Part shown: piece after piece, positions 1-8,700 of the stretch
Numbering within the stretch: position 1 is the stretch's first letter
How the letters are laid out: each line of letters begins with the position of its first letter
Assembly: GCF_000967425.1 (NCBI RefSeq)
Contig: NZ_FO082820.1
Span: forward strand, 310,001 to 374,000
DNA: 64,000 bases
Reading direction: 5' to 3'
From: Pseudorhizobium banfieldiae
GTDB taxonomy: Bacteria; Pseudomonadota; Alphaproteobacteria; Rhizobiales; Rhizobiaceae
Notes under the pieces: generated by a model
The model's database searches: none
What the model was told of the DNA's origin: nothing
Seen by the model: the letters and a program-made list of their open reading frames with translations, nothing else
Made by a program: the position numbers and the translations under genes

Positions 1-22
1 GCGAAGGCTGAAGGAGGCAGCA

Positions 23-247
23 ATGACGATCACAAGGGAAGAGATCAGGCAGGTCCTAGGCCCGGTCGAGGACGGTTTTGCGGCCGAGATCGTTGCAACC
101 GGCGCAAGCTTCCAGGACCTGATGGAAGCATGGACCTGGCTCAACAGTGACGAGGCGCTGATCAACGAAGGGCATCATCTGCCAAGCCCTCGCGTAGCCG
201 AGCTTGTCGCCATGCTGGAGCCGGAGCAGGACGAAGACCACGGTTGA
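23..247 (+). CDS. Small conserved hypothetical protein (74 aa)
   Basis: A short acidic protein preceded by a good ribosome-binding site (AAGGAGG, 7 bases before ATG). It has no signal peptide, membrane segment or motif that I recognise. The C-terminus is very acidic (EPEQDEDHG). Codon use matches the flanking genes, with G/C in third positions, which supports real coding. It is the first gene in the window, so its operon context to the left is unknown. About 200 bases without a clear gene separate it from the YrbL-family gene. Function unknown. Confidence 0.6.
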   Translation: MTITREEIRQVLGPVEDGFAAEIVATGASFQDLMEAWTWLNSDEALINEGHHLPSPRVAELVAMLEPEQDEDHG

Positions 248-450
248 GGTGGAGGCTGCCGCATCCGTCCCTCTGACGTGGCGCGCCAGAATCTTTGGCA
301 ACTGAGCGACGCCTACAGGTGACATAAGTTTGCTGCGGCTTGAACTTCGTCACCAAACCGTCGCATAAGGTGCAAGTTGCGCACTGTTGAAGCCGATCGG
401 CACGACCAGGCTCAGCGCAACGTCACGACCGTAGTGTCCCGGAGCCTTGC

Positions 451-1107
451 ATGATCCACTTAGGAGATAGCGCACCTGTTGCTTGGGGCAATAACTCGGC
501 CGTGCATCGCCACCCGAATGACCCTTCTATGCTTGTAAAGGTCGTGCGACCTGAAGCGATCAGGCGTCAGAAGGACAGCTGGGGATTTCTCCGTGGTCGC
601 CGTCGCCGCTTCTTTCATCTCAAGAATTTCATGCGGGTGCTGGAGGAGCAGGTGGCTTTCTATGCCGCCGAGGGCCATGCCTCGCAGCATCTGGAAGAGG
701 TCATCGGCTTGGTCGATACCGACATCGGTCCCGGGCTTGCGGTTCGATGCGAGACCTTTCGGAGCGACATCGCGCCCACCGTCGCGAGCCTGATGAAGTC
801 CCGCCGGCTGGACAGGAGCATATTGCTGCTGCTGGAGGAGTTCTTTGACTGGCTCGAGCGCAGTCCGATCATAGTCAACGAGCTTGGAATTAACAATCTC
901 GTGCTTTCCGACCGTCTGACGGGGCGGTCCCGGATCGTTCTGATCGATGGTTATGGGGAAAACGCCGCAGTTCCATTGAAAAGCTGGTCGCAGTCACTTA
1001 ATCGCTACGACAAGCGTCAGAAGGTTGACAAGCTCCGTGCGCGGTTGAACGCAGCGGCGCTGTCGTCCGACGGCGCTCTCGATCAATCACTGGCTGCGAC
1101 TAGGTAG
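451..1107 (+). CDS. YrbL-family protein (PhoP regulatory network family)
   Basis: 218 aa, close to the usual length of the YrbL family, a kinase-fold-like group named for the E. coli PhoP/PmrA-regulated protein. Family-like blocks are the N-terminal GNNSAVHRHPNDPSMLVKV stretch, which resembles a nucleotide-binding beta hairpin, and the C-terminal NELGINNLVL followed by IVLIDGYGE, the positions of the catalytic-loop and metal-binding motifs of aminoglycoside-kinase-like folds. No experimental function is established for most members. It lies just before a glycosyltransferase and an O-antigen ligase in the same direction, so a role tied to cell-surface polysaccharide is possible but inferred. 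Confidence 0.75.
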   Translation: MIHLGDSAPVAWGNNSAVHRHPNDPSMLVKVVRPEAIRRQKDSWGFLRGRRRRFFHLKNFMRVLEEQVAFYAAEGHASQHLEEVIGLVDTDIGPGLAVRCETFRSDIAPTVASLMKSRRLDRSILLLLEEFFDWLERSPIIVNELGINNLVLSDRLTGRSRIVLIDGYGENAAVPLKSWSQSLNRYDKRQKVDKLRARLNAAALSSDGALDQSLAATR

Positions 1108-1162
1108 TCGCTTTGCTAGGCTTTGCGAAAATGCTGCGTTCAACCCATTCCGACGAGTCCTG

Positions 1163-1918
1163 ATGTCCACCGCCGAAGACTTCCAGGCTATCATTTACGC
1201 GATCAACCTCGACCGCTCCCGCGAGCGCTGGGAAGAACTCTCTCGCGAGGCTGCTGATCTGGGCCTGGCTATCCATAGGGTCGCGGCAGTCGATGGCAGT
1301 TTGTTCGAAGCAGGAGATTGGGCGGACGTGAACCAAGCTGCCTTCATGCGCAATAACGGGCGCCATATGATCCCGGGCGAGTATGGGTGCTATCGCAGCC
1401 ACATGAAGGCGCTCTCGACCTTTCTTGAGGCCGGGCTGCCACACGCAATCATCGTTGAAGACGACATCAGGCTTTCATCGGATCTGCCTGAGCGTGCGGC
1501 GGCGGCACTCGCTGCGGTTCCGGGAGCGGATGTGATCAAACTGTTCAATCACCGAATGGTCGGGTTCAGGAGCTATGCAACGACCGCTCATGGCGACCGG
1601 ATCGGTCGTGCTATTCACGGTCCTATGGGGTCGGCGGCCTGCTACGCGGTCACGCGCCCCGGCGCGGCGAAACTGGTGGAGCGGATGAAGGTGATGGAGT
1701 ACCCGTTCGACATTGCCCTCGAGCGGGGCTGGGCGATAGGCGCGGAAGTCTTGACCGTGGACGAGGATGTCGTCATCTCCAAGCGGTCGGCCAGCACCAT
1801 CGCCAGCCGAAGCGGCTACAAAGAGAGAAAGTTCGTCTGGTGGAAGCGCCTCCCGACACATTGGCAGCGGGCGAAGGACTATCTCCAACGGATACTATAT
1901 GCGCTCAAGGGGGTCTGA
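1163..1918 (+). CDS. Glycosyltransferase family 25 (LPS biosynthesis type)
   Basis: 251 aa. The opening YAINLDRSRERWEELSREA and the following VDG, GEYGCYRSHMKAL and IIVEDDI blocks are the hallmark of GT25 enzymes of the Lex2B/LpsA type, which transfer a hexose from a nucleotide sugar to lipooligosaccharide or other surface glycans in the cytoplasm. EDD is the DxD-like metal/nucleotide-sugar motif near residue 100. The C-terminus is basic (KRSASTIASRSGYKERK) and may contact membrane. The stop is only 4 bases before the O-antigen ligase start, so the two genes are very likely cotranscribed and work on the same surface polysaccharide. Confidence 0.85.
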   Translation: MSTAEDFQAIIYAINLDRSRERWEELSREAADLGLAIHRVAAVDGSLFEAGDWADVNQAAFMRNNGRHMIPGEYGCYRSHMKALSTFLEAGLPHAIIVEDDIRLSSDLPERAAAALAAVPGADVIKLFNHRMVGFRSYATTAHGDRIGRAIHGPMGSAACYAVTRPGAAKLVERMKVMEYPFDIALERGWAIGAEVLTVDEDVVISKRSASTIASRSGYKERKFVWWKRLPTHWQRAKDYLQRILYALKGV

Positions 1919-1922
1919 ACTG

Positions 1923-3236
1923 ATGCCGGCCGTTGCGGTCTCTCGGTCTGCTCCCTTTCTTATTCCCCTGTTGTGGGTGTTGATGGCGTCGGCGATGCTG
2001 GTGGAGAGCGACGCCTACCGCTATGCGACGTTGGCGCTCGTCGCCCTTTCCATGATCCGTTTTCGGGACTACGTTCGCCTCGTCTCGCGTGACTGGCTTG
2101 CCTGGTTCTGTTGGCTCTGGGCTGCCTACGCTGCTATCCGCTTCGTGATCGGCATGACGGTTTATGATGCGCGCGGCACCTCCGAATGGCTGTACATATT
2201 CCCGCTCTTCTTTCCGGCACTTGGGGTGACGCTGTACAAGACACGTCAGTACGTTTTTCCAGCCGTGATGGTTTTAATCGCCGCCGGAGTTGTAGGATTG
2301 CTGGCTAGCATCGACTGGGCCGCCCTGAGGAGCGGCGAGCGCGTATTCCCTCTTTTTCACAATAATCCCATCCATGCGGCGATCGGATGCGGTATGCTTC
2401 TGGTTACAAGCATTTGCTTGATGCTCTACGTCGTGGAAACGCGGCGCTATGACGGGTGGCGTCTCGGCGTGATCCTCGGAATGGGGTTCCTGACGGTGTT
2501 GTTGAGCGGGGTCGGGATTCTGGGCGCCCAGTCGAAAGGGGTATGGCTCGCCCTCGGCCCCGTGGCGGGCTTCATGTCCCTGGCGGTCCTCGCGTTCTAC
2601 GGTAAACGTCTGGCATTGGCCGTCCTTGCAGTGCTGCTGGTCGCAATGATGGGCATCATCGTTGCGCAGGAGGATGCCAGACGCGTGGCTGGTCCGACAA
2701 TAGAAGCCACCGGCGCGTTGTTCAGCTTTGGAATGGAACATGTCGATCCCCGAGACGCCATGCGCCGCGCCGTAGAGAATCCCGACACTCCCCAATCCAT
2801 GCGGGACCGTCTGATGTTGTGGACCAACGCACTGGATACGGTAGAGTCATCTCCGTGGTTCGGCTGGGGGAATCTCTGGCAGGATCGATGGCGGCAGGGT
2901 ACCTATCAAGATAACAACCACCAGTTGCTCCACAACGGCTATCTCGAGATCCTGGTGCGGCACGGCCTTCTTGGGGCATTGGTACTCGCTACCTTCATCC
3001 TGGTGTCCGCGTATAGGATATACGAAGCAAGGCGGCAGGGGGTCATTTCAGCCAGCCTGATGCTCTATCTCTACAGCCTGAGCCTGTTTTTCTTCATCAC
3101 CATCGCAACGAACTCGAACAACCGCCTGGCGCTGGGCGAGAGCTACTTCCTGCTTGCGGGGGCTGCCGTCTTTGCGATCTCGCTCGCGATGAGGATCAGC
3201 CAGGCGAAGCCTGCCGATGTCGCGCAAGCTGATTAG
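1923..3236 (+). CDS. O-antigen ligase / Wzy_C-family membrane protein
   Basis: About 437 aa with roughly ten to twelve hydrophobic segments. The Wzy_C region is recognisable: RLMLWTNALDTVESSPWF, then GWGNLWQD, and the HNGYLEILVRHGLLG block whose His is typical of WaaL/O-antigen polymerase-ligase proteins. Such proteins join or polymerise undecaprenyl-linked glycans at the periplasmic face of the inner membrane. I place the start at the ATG at 1923 because a longer frame would overlap the end of the glycosyltransferase in an out-of-frame, poor-quality stretch. Ligase versus polymerase cannot be decided from sequence. Confidence 0.8.
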   Translation: MPAVAVSRSAPFLIPLLWVLMASAMLVESDAYRYATLALVALSMIRFRDYVRLVSRDWLAWFCWLWAAYAAIRFVIGMTVYDARGTSEWLYIFPLFFPALGVTLYKTRQYVFPAVMVLIAAGVVGLLASIDWAALRSGERVFPLFHNNPIHAAIGCGMLLVTSICLMLYVVETRRYDGWRLGVILGMGFLTVLLSGVGILGAQSKGVWLALGPVAGFMSLAVLAFYGKRLALAVLAVLLVAMMGIIVAQEDARRVAGPTIEATGALFSFGMEHVDPRDAMRRAVENPDTPQSMRDRLMLWTNALDTVESSPWFGWGNLWQDRWRQGTYQDNNHQLLHNGYLEILVRHGLLGALVLATFILVSAYRIYEARRQGVISASLMLYLYSLSLFFFITIATNSNNRLALGESYFLLAGAAVFAISLAMRISQAKPADVAQAD

Positions 3237-3311
3237 TCGCGTTTCGCCGAACTCGTTGCCTGATTTTCGTCCTGTTCAACGCCCTGAACTCTCTGCTGAG
3301 CCTTAAGAGTC

Positions 3312-3986
3312 TCAGGATTGCTTCGCCACAGGTTGTGTCACATAGGCGATGACCGCATCCGAAATCATCCGTTTATGTCGATCATAGAGGGCGGGCTCCG
3401 ATAGGTCCCGGTGAAAGATCGTGCCGAAGGTGTAGCGGTTGGACACGCGGAAGAAGCAGAAGGCGCTGATCAGCATGTGCAGGTCCACCGCATCGACATC
3501 GCGATGGAAGACGCCTTCTCTGCGCCCCCTCTCCAGGATTTCGCCGATCGTCCTGACGATCGAGAGGTTGAGTTCGCCGATCTCGGACGATCGCTTCATG
3601 TGGTTCGCGTGGTGGATATTCTCGATACTGACCAACCGGACGAAGTCGGGATTGTTCTCGTCATGGTCGAAGGTGCTGGCAACCAGGGTCCGCAGCGCCT
3701 CGACCGGAGGCATGTCGGCAAGTTCAAGATCGGCTTCGAGCGAGCGGATCTTGCGGTAGGCCTTTTCGAGCACCGCGAGGTAGAGACCCTCCTTGCTGCC
3801 GAAATAGTAGTAGATCATGCGTTTCGAGGTGCGGGTCTTTTCGGCGATCGCGTCGACGCGGCCGCCGGATAGGCCGTAGGCCGAAAACTCCTCCGTCGCG
3901 ACGTTCAGGATGTCGTCCCGTGTTTTTTCCGGATCGTTCTTCCGGCTCTCTCGCTCAGCAGGCCTGCGCACGTCCACTTCCGTCAC
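3312..3986 (-). CDS. TetR-family regulator of the quinate/shikimate unit
   Basis: 224 aa. An N-terminal helix-turn-helix lies at about residues 20-70 (TRDDILNVATEEFSAYG, then TSKRMIYYYFGSKEGLYLAVL), the standard TetR DNA-binding domain. A variable ligand domain follows, with IENIHHANHMKRSSEIGELN suggesting a TetR_C-type pocket. It is divergent from the dehydrogenase-quiC pair, with 170 bases between the starts. That position, and the two operator-like sequences in the promoters at 4066 and 7007, suggest it represses both transcription units until a pathway ligand binds. The ligand is not known. Confidence 0.88.
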   Translation of the reverse strand: MTEVDVRRPAERESRKNDPEKTRDDILNVATEEFSAYGLSGGRVDAIAEKTRTSKRMIYYYFGSKEGLYLAVLEKAYRKIRSLEADLELADMPPVEALRTLVASTFDHDENNPDFVRLVSIENIHHANHMKRSSEIGELNLSIVRTIGEILERGRREGVFHRDVDAVDLHMLISAFCFFRVSNRYTFGTIFHRDLSEPALYDRHKRMISDAVIAYVTQPVAKQS

Positions 3987-4059
3987 TTCCTCCGGGCATC
4001 CTCCGGCCCTCCGCGACGACTCATATTGGCCTTGTAGTCAGGTTTCAATGGAGGATCGA

Positions 4060-4088
4060 TTGACACGAACTAGTTAGTACACTATGGC
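4060..4088 (+). promoter_or_regulatory. Promoter with operator-like spacer, upstream of dehydrogenase-quiC
   Basis: A -35 box TTGACA (4060-4065) and a -10-like TATGGC (4083-4088) are separated by exactly 17 bases. The spacer holds CGAACTAGTTAGTACA (4066-4081), with the palindromic core AACTAGTT. A 12-of-16 match occurs in the spacer of a second promoter at 7007-7022, ahead of the TRAP genes. The repeat of the same motif in the same promoter position is consistent with repression by the divergent TetR protein. Promoter elements are seen; the regulator assignment is inferred. Confidence 0.55.
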
Positions 4089-4156
4089 ATTGACCAAGAA
4101 CAGCGTTTTGGGAGGAGCGCCGTCGGCCCGGCTGATCCTAATCATCCATCGCCGCG

Positions 4157-5068
4157 GTGAATGCAGAAATGGCAGCCGTCGAGCATTCCTCATTTCGTGC
4201 CGGGCTTATCGGCAAGGGCATCCAGGCTTCCCTGACGCCTGCGATGCACATGGAAGAGGGCCGCGCGCAGGGCCTGGATTATCACTACGTTCTGCTCGAT
4301 CTGGACCGGATCGATGGCGGCGACAAGCACCTGCCGAACCTCATCTTGGATGCGGAAGCGAAAGGCTTCGGTGGCCTGAACATTACCCACCCCTGCAAGC
4401 AGGATGTCATCCCCTTCCTTGATACCCTCTCCGATGAGGCCGTGGCGCTTGGCGCCGTCAACACGGTCGTCCTCCGCGATGGCCGGCGGCACGGGCACAA
4501 CACCGACTGGTGGGGGTTCGCCGAGAGCTTCCGGCGAGGTCTGCCTGGAGCGAATCTCCGGTCGGTCGTGCAGTTGGGGGCCGGAGGTGCGGGCGCCGCA
4601 ACGGCCTTTGCCATCCTTCGATCAGGTGCCGAGAGGCTGACGATCTTCGATCAGGATGCGGCCCGCTCCTCGGCTCTCGCCGAAAGCATGAAGCAGCATT
4701 TTCCAGACAGGGCAGTCGTAGCAGGCCGCGACCTCTCCCGGGAGATGGCATCGGCGACGGGCCTGATCCATGCAACGCCGACCGGCATGGCGAAGTATCC
4801 GGGCCTGCCGCTGCCGGCCGATCTGCTGGGCCCATCTTTGTGGGTGGCGGAAATCGTCTACTTCCCCTTGAGGACGGAGTTGCTGATCGAGGCGGAAAAG
4901 GTTGGATGCCGCATCCTGGATGGCGGCGGCATGGCAGTCTTTCAGGCAGTTGGCGCATTCAAACTCTTTACCGGCCTGGAACCGGATGCGGACCGCATGC
5001 TCCGACACTTCGCTGAGATGACGCGGGGGCCGCTCCAGCCCGTCCGCGCAGCGGGAGGCGGCCGATGA
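4157..5068 (+). CDS. Shikimate/quinate dehydrogenase (AroE family, catabolic)
   Basis: 303 aa. N-terminal substrate domain: GLIGKGIQASLTPAMH (the usual SxS pair of AroE appears as ASLTP), GGLNITHPCKQ with the catalytic Lys at residue 81, and GHNTDWWGF with the catalytic Asp at 117. C-terminal Rossmann domain: QLGAGGAGAATAFA (GxGGxG). It oxidises shikimate and/or quinate to the 3-dehydro product with NAD(P)+. The neighbouring QuiC, AroQ and TRAP genes point to catabolism rather than aromatic amino acid synthesis. Its stop overlaps the quiC start (ATGA), so the two are translationally coupled. An in-frame ATG at 4169 is an alternative start. Confidence 0.87.
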   Translation: MNAEMAAVEHSSFRAGLIGKGIQASLTPAMHMEEGRAQGLDYHYVLLDLDRIDGGDKHLPNLILDAEAKGFGGLNITHPCKQDVIPFLDTLSDEAVALGAVNTVVLRDGRRHGHNTDWWGFAESFRRGLPGANLRSVVQLGAGGAGAATAFAILRSGAERLTIFDQDAARSSALAESMKQHFPDRAVVAGRDLSREMASATGLIHATPTGMAKYPGLPLPADLLGPSLWVAEIVYFPLRTELLIEAEKVGCRILDGGGMAVFQAVGAFKLFTGLEPDADRMLRHFAEMTRGPLQPVRAAGGGR

Positions 5069-6954
5069 AGACATCGATCGCAACGGTATCGATCAGCGGT
5101 GAACTCCCGGAAAAGCTGGAGGCGATTGCCAAGGCAGGTTTTCACGGAGTCGAGATCTTCGAGAACGACTTTCTCGCCTTCGACGGCAGCCCACGCGATG
5201 TAGGCCGAATGGTCCGGGACGCCGGGCTGGAGATCACGCTTTTCCAGCCATTCCGCGATTTCGAGGGGATGCCCGAGCCGCACCGCACACGGACCTTCGA
5301 CCGTGCCGAACGCAAGTTCGATGTCATGCAGGAACTGGGGACAGATCTCGTCCTGGTCTGCTCGAACGTCTCGCCGGTCTCGCTCGGTGGGATTGATCGC
5401 GCCGCAGCGGACTTCAGCGAACTGGGCGAAAGAGCAGCGAAGCGGGGTCTGCGGGTCGGTTATGAAGCCCTCGCATGGGGTCGCCATATCTCCGATCATC
5501 GTGACGCATGGGAAATCGTCCGCCGCGCCGATCATCCCAATGTCGGGCTTATCCTCGACAGTTTCCATTCACTGGCGCGCAAGATCGACATCGGTTCGAT
5601 CCGATCTGTCCCGAAGGACAAGATCTTCATCGTTCAGCTCGCGGACGCGCCGCTCATCGACATGGACCTTCTCTACTGGAGTAGGCATTTCCGCAACATG
5701 CCGGGCGAGGGGGATTTGCCAGTCACCGACTTCGTCGCCGCAATCGCGGAAACCGGCTACGACGGCTATTTCTCGCTTGAGATCTTCAATGATCAGTTTC
5801 GTGGCGGCTCGCCCAAGGCGATCGCGGCCGATGGTCATCGATCGCTGATCTATCTCGGTGATCAGGTGCGGAGAAGATCGGGGGCGGCCACGCTTTCGGT
5901 TGCGCCGATGCCCGAGCGCGCCGTGGTGAAGGGCGTGGCTTTCGTCGAGTTCTCTGTCGGCGAGGCGGATGCCGGCCAGTTGATCGCGATGCTGCATGCG
6001 CTCGGTTTCCGCAAGACCGCCGTTCACAGGACGAAGAAGGTCAGCGTCTATCAGCAGGGACAGATCCGCATCCTCGTCAATCGAGAATCCGTCGGCTTTG
6101 CCAGCGCGGCCTATGCCGTTCACGGAACATCAGCCTATGCCATGGCCCTGGAAGTAGAGGATGCATCTGCAGCGTTGGCGCGCGCGGTAGCGTTGGGCGC
6201 GGAACCGTTTCACCAGCCGGTGGGACCCGGTGAACTGGAGATCCCGGCGATCCGCGGGGTCGGAGGCGGGTTGGTCTATCTGATCGATGGCACGAGCAGC
6301 CTAGGCAAAATATGGGAGGTGGACTTCGTCCCCACATCCGATGAGGGCCAGCCGTTCCCGGCGAACCTGATTGCCGTAGACCACGTGGCGCAGACAGTAG
6401 CCTATGAAGAGATGCTGACCTGGCTTCTCTTCTATACCTCCATCTTCGAGGCCGCCAAGTCGCCCATGGTGGACATCATCGATCCGGCGGGGGTGGTGCG
6501 GAGCCAGGTCGTTGAAAATCGCGACGGTTTCTTGCGGATCACGATGAACGGAGCCGAGAACCGGAGAACACTGGCGGGCCACTTCATAGCAGAGAAATTC
6601 GGCTCCGGTATCCAGCATCTTGCCTTCAGAAGCACCGATATCTTCAAGACCGCCGAGGCGTTGCGGGCAAACGGCTTCCATACCTTGCCGATCTCGCCAA
6701 ACTACTACGACGACGTCGAAGCACGTTTCGGTCTTGAGCCGCAATTGACCGAGCGCATGAAGGCCGAGAACATCCTCTACGATCGGGATGAGCACGGGGA
6801 ATATTTCCAGCTCTACAGTGGGACCTTCAGCGAAGGCTTTTTCTTCGAAATCGTCGAAAGGCGAGGCTATCGAGGTTATGGGGCACCGAACGCGATATTC
6901 CGTATAGCGGCGTTGAGGAAACAGATCCGGCCTGAAGGAGTGCCGGCGGCATGA
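5065..6954 (+). CDS. quiC: 3-dehydroshikimate dehydratase, QuiC type
   Basis: 629 aa, the length of the two-domain QuiC1 enzymes that convert 3-dehydroshikimate to protocatechuate. Residues 1-280 form a xylose-isomerase-like TIM barrel carrying the expected metal ligands in GYEALAWGRH, ILDSFHSLA, FIVQLADAP and FSLEIFND. Residues about 290-620 form a VOC/4-hydroxyphenylpyruvate dioxygenase-like module (AVDHVAQTV; GSGIQHLAFRSTDIF; FFFEIVERRGYRGYGAPN). The HPPD-like half is a known part of this family and need not be a dioxygenase. The gene is coupled to the upstream dehydrogenase. Protocatechuate would then enter the beta-ketoadipate pathway, which is not encoded in this window. Confidence 0.9.
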   Translation: MKTSIATVSISGELPEKLEAIAKAGFHGVEIFENDFLAFDGSPRDVGRMVRDAGLEITLFQPFRDFEGMPEPHRTRTFDRAERKFDVMQELGTDLVLVCSNVSPVSLGGIDRAAADFSELGERAAKRGLRVGYEALAWGRHISDHRDAWEIVRRADHPNVGLILDSFHSLARKIDIGSIRSVPKDKIFIVQLADAPLIDMDLLYWSRHFRNMPGEGDLPVTDFVAAIAETGYDGYFSLEIFNDQFRGGSPKAIAADGHRSLIYLGDQVRRRSGAATLSVAPMPERAVVKGVAFVEFSVGEADAGQLIAMLHALGFRKTAVHRTKKVSVYQQGQIRILVNRESVGFASAAYAVHGTSAYAMALEVEDASAALARAVALGAEPFHQPVGPGELEIPAIRGVGGGLVYLIDGTSSLGKIWEVDFVPTSDEGQPFPANLIAVDHVAQTVAYEEMLTWLLFYTSIFEAAKSPMVDIIDPAGVVRSQVVENRDGFLRITMNGAENRRTLAGHFIAEKFGSGIQHLAFRSTDIFKTAEALRANGFHTLPISPNYYDDVEARFGLEPQLTERMKAENILYDRDEHGEYFQLYSGTFSEGFFFEIVERRGYRGYGAPNAIFRIAALRKQIRPEGVPAA

Positions 6955-6997
6955 GGTCTGAAAAAAAGGACCTACAGATAGTGTTCGGGACCGATCA

Positions 6998-7044
6998 TTG
7001 ACTAAACGAACTGTTCCGTACATTCTGCCTGAGGGCAGGCAGAA
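6998..7044 (+). promoter_or_regulatory. Second promoter of the quinate unit with operator and inverted repeat
   Basis: TTGACT (6998-7003) and CATTCT (7021-7026) are 17 bases apart. The spacer contains CGAACTGTTCCGTACA (7007-7022), related to the sequence at 4066-4081 and containing GAAC-T-GTTC. Immediately after, a perfect 9-bp inverted repeat (TTCTGCCTG, AGGG loop, CAGGCAGAA; 7023-7044) overlaps the -10 box and expected start point. This would drive the TRAP transporter genes and aroQ from 7114 onward. The inverted repeat could be a second protein site or a 5' mRNA hairpin. Confidence 0.5.
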
Positions 7045-7113
7045 CAGCCAGTAGTCTGGAGGAGATCATCTGCAGCCAGCAGATGAACAGGAAATATAAC
7101 AGGAGGAGAAAAC

Positions 7114-8100
7114 ATGATGCTCAATATAACTCGTCGCCATCTGTTTGGCGCAACCATGCTGGCCGCCGCAGTGCTCGCCATTCCGGCGCTGGCTCAGGAC
7201 AAGCCGGTTCTCAAGTTTTCGGCTGTCTTCTCAGAGCAGGATATCCGCGCCGAGATGACCAAGAAGCTTGCCGAAGGGATCAGCGCTGACTTCAAGTTGG
7301 AGCCCTATTACGGCGGCAACCTCTTCAAGCAAGGCACCGAACTCGTCGCCATCCAGCGCGGCAACCTGCAGATGGGCAATATCGCGCCCCAGGACATTTC
7401 CAAGCAGATCCCGGAGTGGTCGGTTCTGACGTCCGCTTACCTTTTCCGTGACGCTGCGCATCTGTCGGCCTTCTTCAACAGCGAAACAGGTGCCGAGTTC
7501 AAGAAGATGGCCGAGGACAAGCTCGGTATCCACATTCTCGGCCCGACATATTTCGGCGCGCGCCAGGTGGGCCTGAAGCCTGAGAAGAAGATCAACACGC
7601 CGGAAGACATGGCAGGCATCAAGCTGCGCATGCCGGGTGGGGACGCCTGGCAGTTCCTCGGCGAGGCCCTAGGCGCCAACCCGGTTCCTGTTGCCTATGC
7701 AGAAGTCTATACCGCACTGCAGACAGGTGCGATCGATGGTCAGGACAACCCGCTCCCGAACGTGAAGAACATGAAGTTCTATGAGGTCATGTCGCAGATC
7801 GTGCTGACCTCGCACCTGATCGGTTACGACCTGCTGGTCATTTCCAACGAAGTTTGGGACAAGATGACGCCTGAGCAGCAGCAGTCCTTCCAGGCGGCGG
7901 CCGACGAAGCCATGAAATGGAGCGAGGAACAGCACGTCGCCCAGGAAAAGGCGCTGCTGGAAGAGTTCAAGGCTGCCGGCCTTGAGATCTACGAACCAGA
8001 TCAGGAGGCATTCCGCAAGTTCGCGCAAGAGAAGTATCTCGCTTCCGACCTGGCAAAGTCCTGGCCCGATGGCGTCCTGGAAAAAGTTGCCGGGATGTAA
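7114..8100 (+). CDS. dctP: TRAP transporter periplasmic binding protein (DctP family)
   Basis: 328 aa with a strong AGGAGG-type ribosome-binding site. The leader (about residues 1-27) ends in AIPALAQ and contains TRRHLFG, close to a Tat motif, so export could be by Tat or Sec. The mature part shows DctP features: TELVAIQRGNLQMGNIAPQ, the KLRMPGGDAW segment with the carboxylate-binding Arg, NPVPVAYAEVYTALQTGAIDGQDNPL, and SNEVWDKMTPEQQ. It should bind an organic acid in the periplasm and deliver it to the DctQM membrane complex. Sitting between quiC and aroQ, its likely ligand is quinate, shikimate or a similar acid (inference). Confidence 0.92.
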   Translation: MMLNITRRHLFGATMLAAAVLAIPALAQDKPVLKFSAVFSEQDIRAEMTKKLAEGISADFKLEPYYGGNLFKQGTELVAIQRGNLQMGNIAPQDISKQIPEWSVLTSAYLFRDAAHLSAFFNSETGAEFKKMAEDKLGIHILGPTYFGARQVGLKPEKKINTPEDMAGIKLRMPGGDAWQFLGEALGANPVPVAYAEVYTALQTGAIDGQDNPLPNVKNMKFYEVMSQIVLTSHLIGYDLLVISNEVWDKMTPEQQQSFQAAADEAMKWSEEQHVAQEKALLEEFKAAGLEIYEPDQEAFRKFAQEKYLASDLAKSWPDGVLEKVAGM

Positions 8101-8181
8101 GGTCGAGCTGAAGCTCAAGGTGTAACAATCAGGGAGGCGGGCCGCTCGGGCGGTGCGCCTCCTCCTGGGAGGAAGAATGCG

Positions 8182-8700
8182 ATGAATTCGAGTCTGCCGG
8201 CCATCGGCGGGTGGTTGAGACGGCGCGCGGAAAACATACTGTGCCTGATGCTGCTGACGATGTTCGTCGTCTTCATCCTGCAGATCATCTTCCGGTATGT
8301 GCTCAATCTCTCCATCGGCTGGACCCACGAGGTCAGTGTGGCGCTCTGGATCTGGATCGTTCTCTTCGGATCCGCCTTCGTGGTTCGTGAGGTCGACGAA
8401 ATCCGCTTCGACCTGATCTGGGGTGGTGCCAGCGACCAGTCACGACGCATCATGCAGATCATCTGTGCAGCGGCACTGATCTTCCTCTTTGGCATTTCGC
8501 TTCCGGCCATCGTCGACTACGTGACCTTCATGAAGGTGGAGAGCACCGCCTATCTCAAGATCCGCTTCGACTATCTCTATTCCATCTATGTCGTCTTCGC
8601 GATCGCGATGATCGTCCGCTATATGTGGCTGGGCTTCCGCGCTGTACGCGGTACCGCACCGGATGCCTTCGATCCGACCAAGGCGGGCTCAGGCGTATGA
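8182..8700 (+). CDS. dctQ: TRAP transporter small permease (DctQ family)
   Basis: 172 aa with four hydrophobic segments, the normal DctQ plan. The conserved pattern IIFRYVLNLSIGWTHEVSVALWIWIVLFGSAF is visible between helices one and two. It forms the membrane complex with DctM. A GGGAGGAAG ribosome-binding site precedes the ATG. The stop overlaps the dctM start by ATGA, so the two subunits are translationally coupled. Confidence 0.92.
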   Translation: MNSSLPAIGGWLRRRAENILCLMLLTMFVVFILQIIFRYVLNLSIGWTHEVSVALWIWIVLFGSAFVVREVDEIRFDLIWGGASDQSRRIMQIICAAALIFLFGISLPAIVDYVTFMKVESTAYLKIRFDYLYSIYVVFAIAMIVRYMWLGFRAVRGTAPDAFDPTKAGSGV

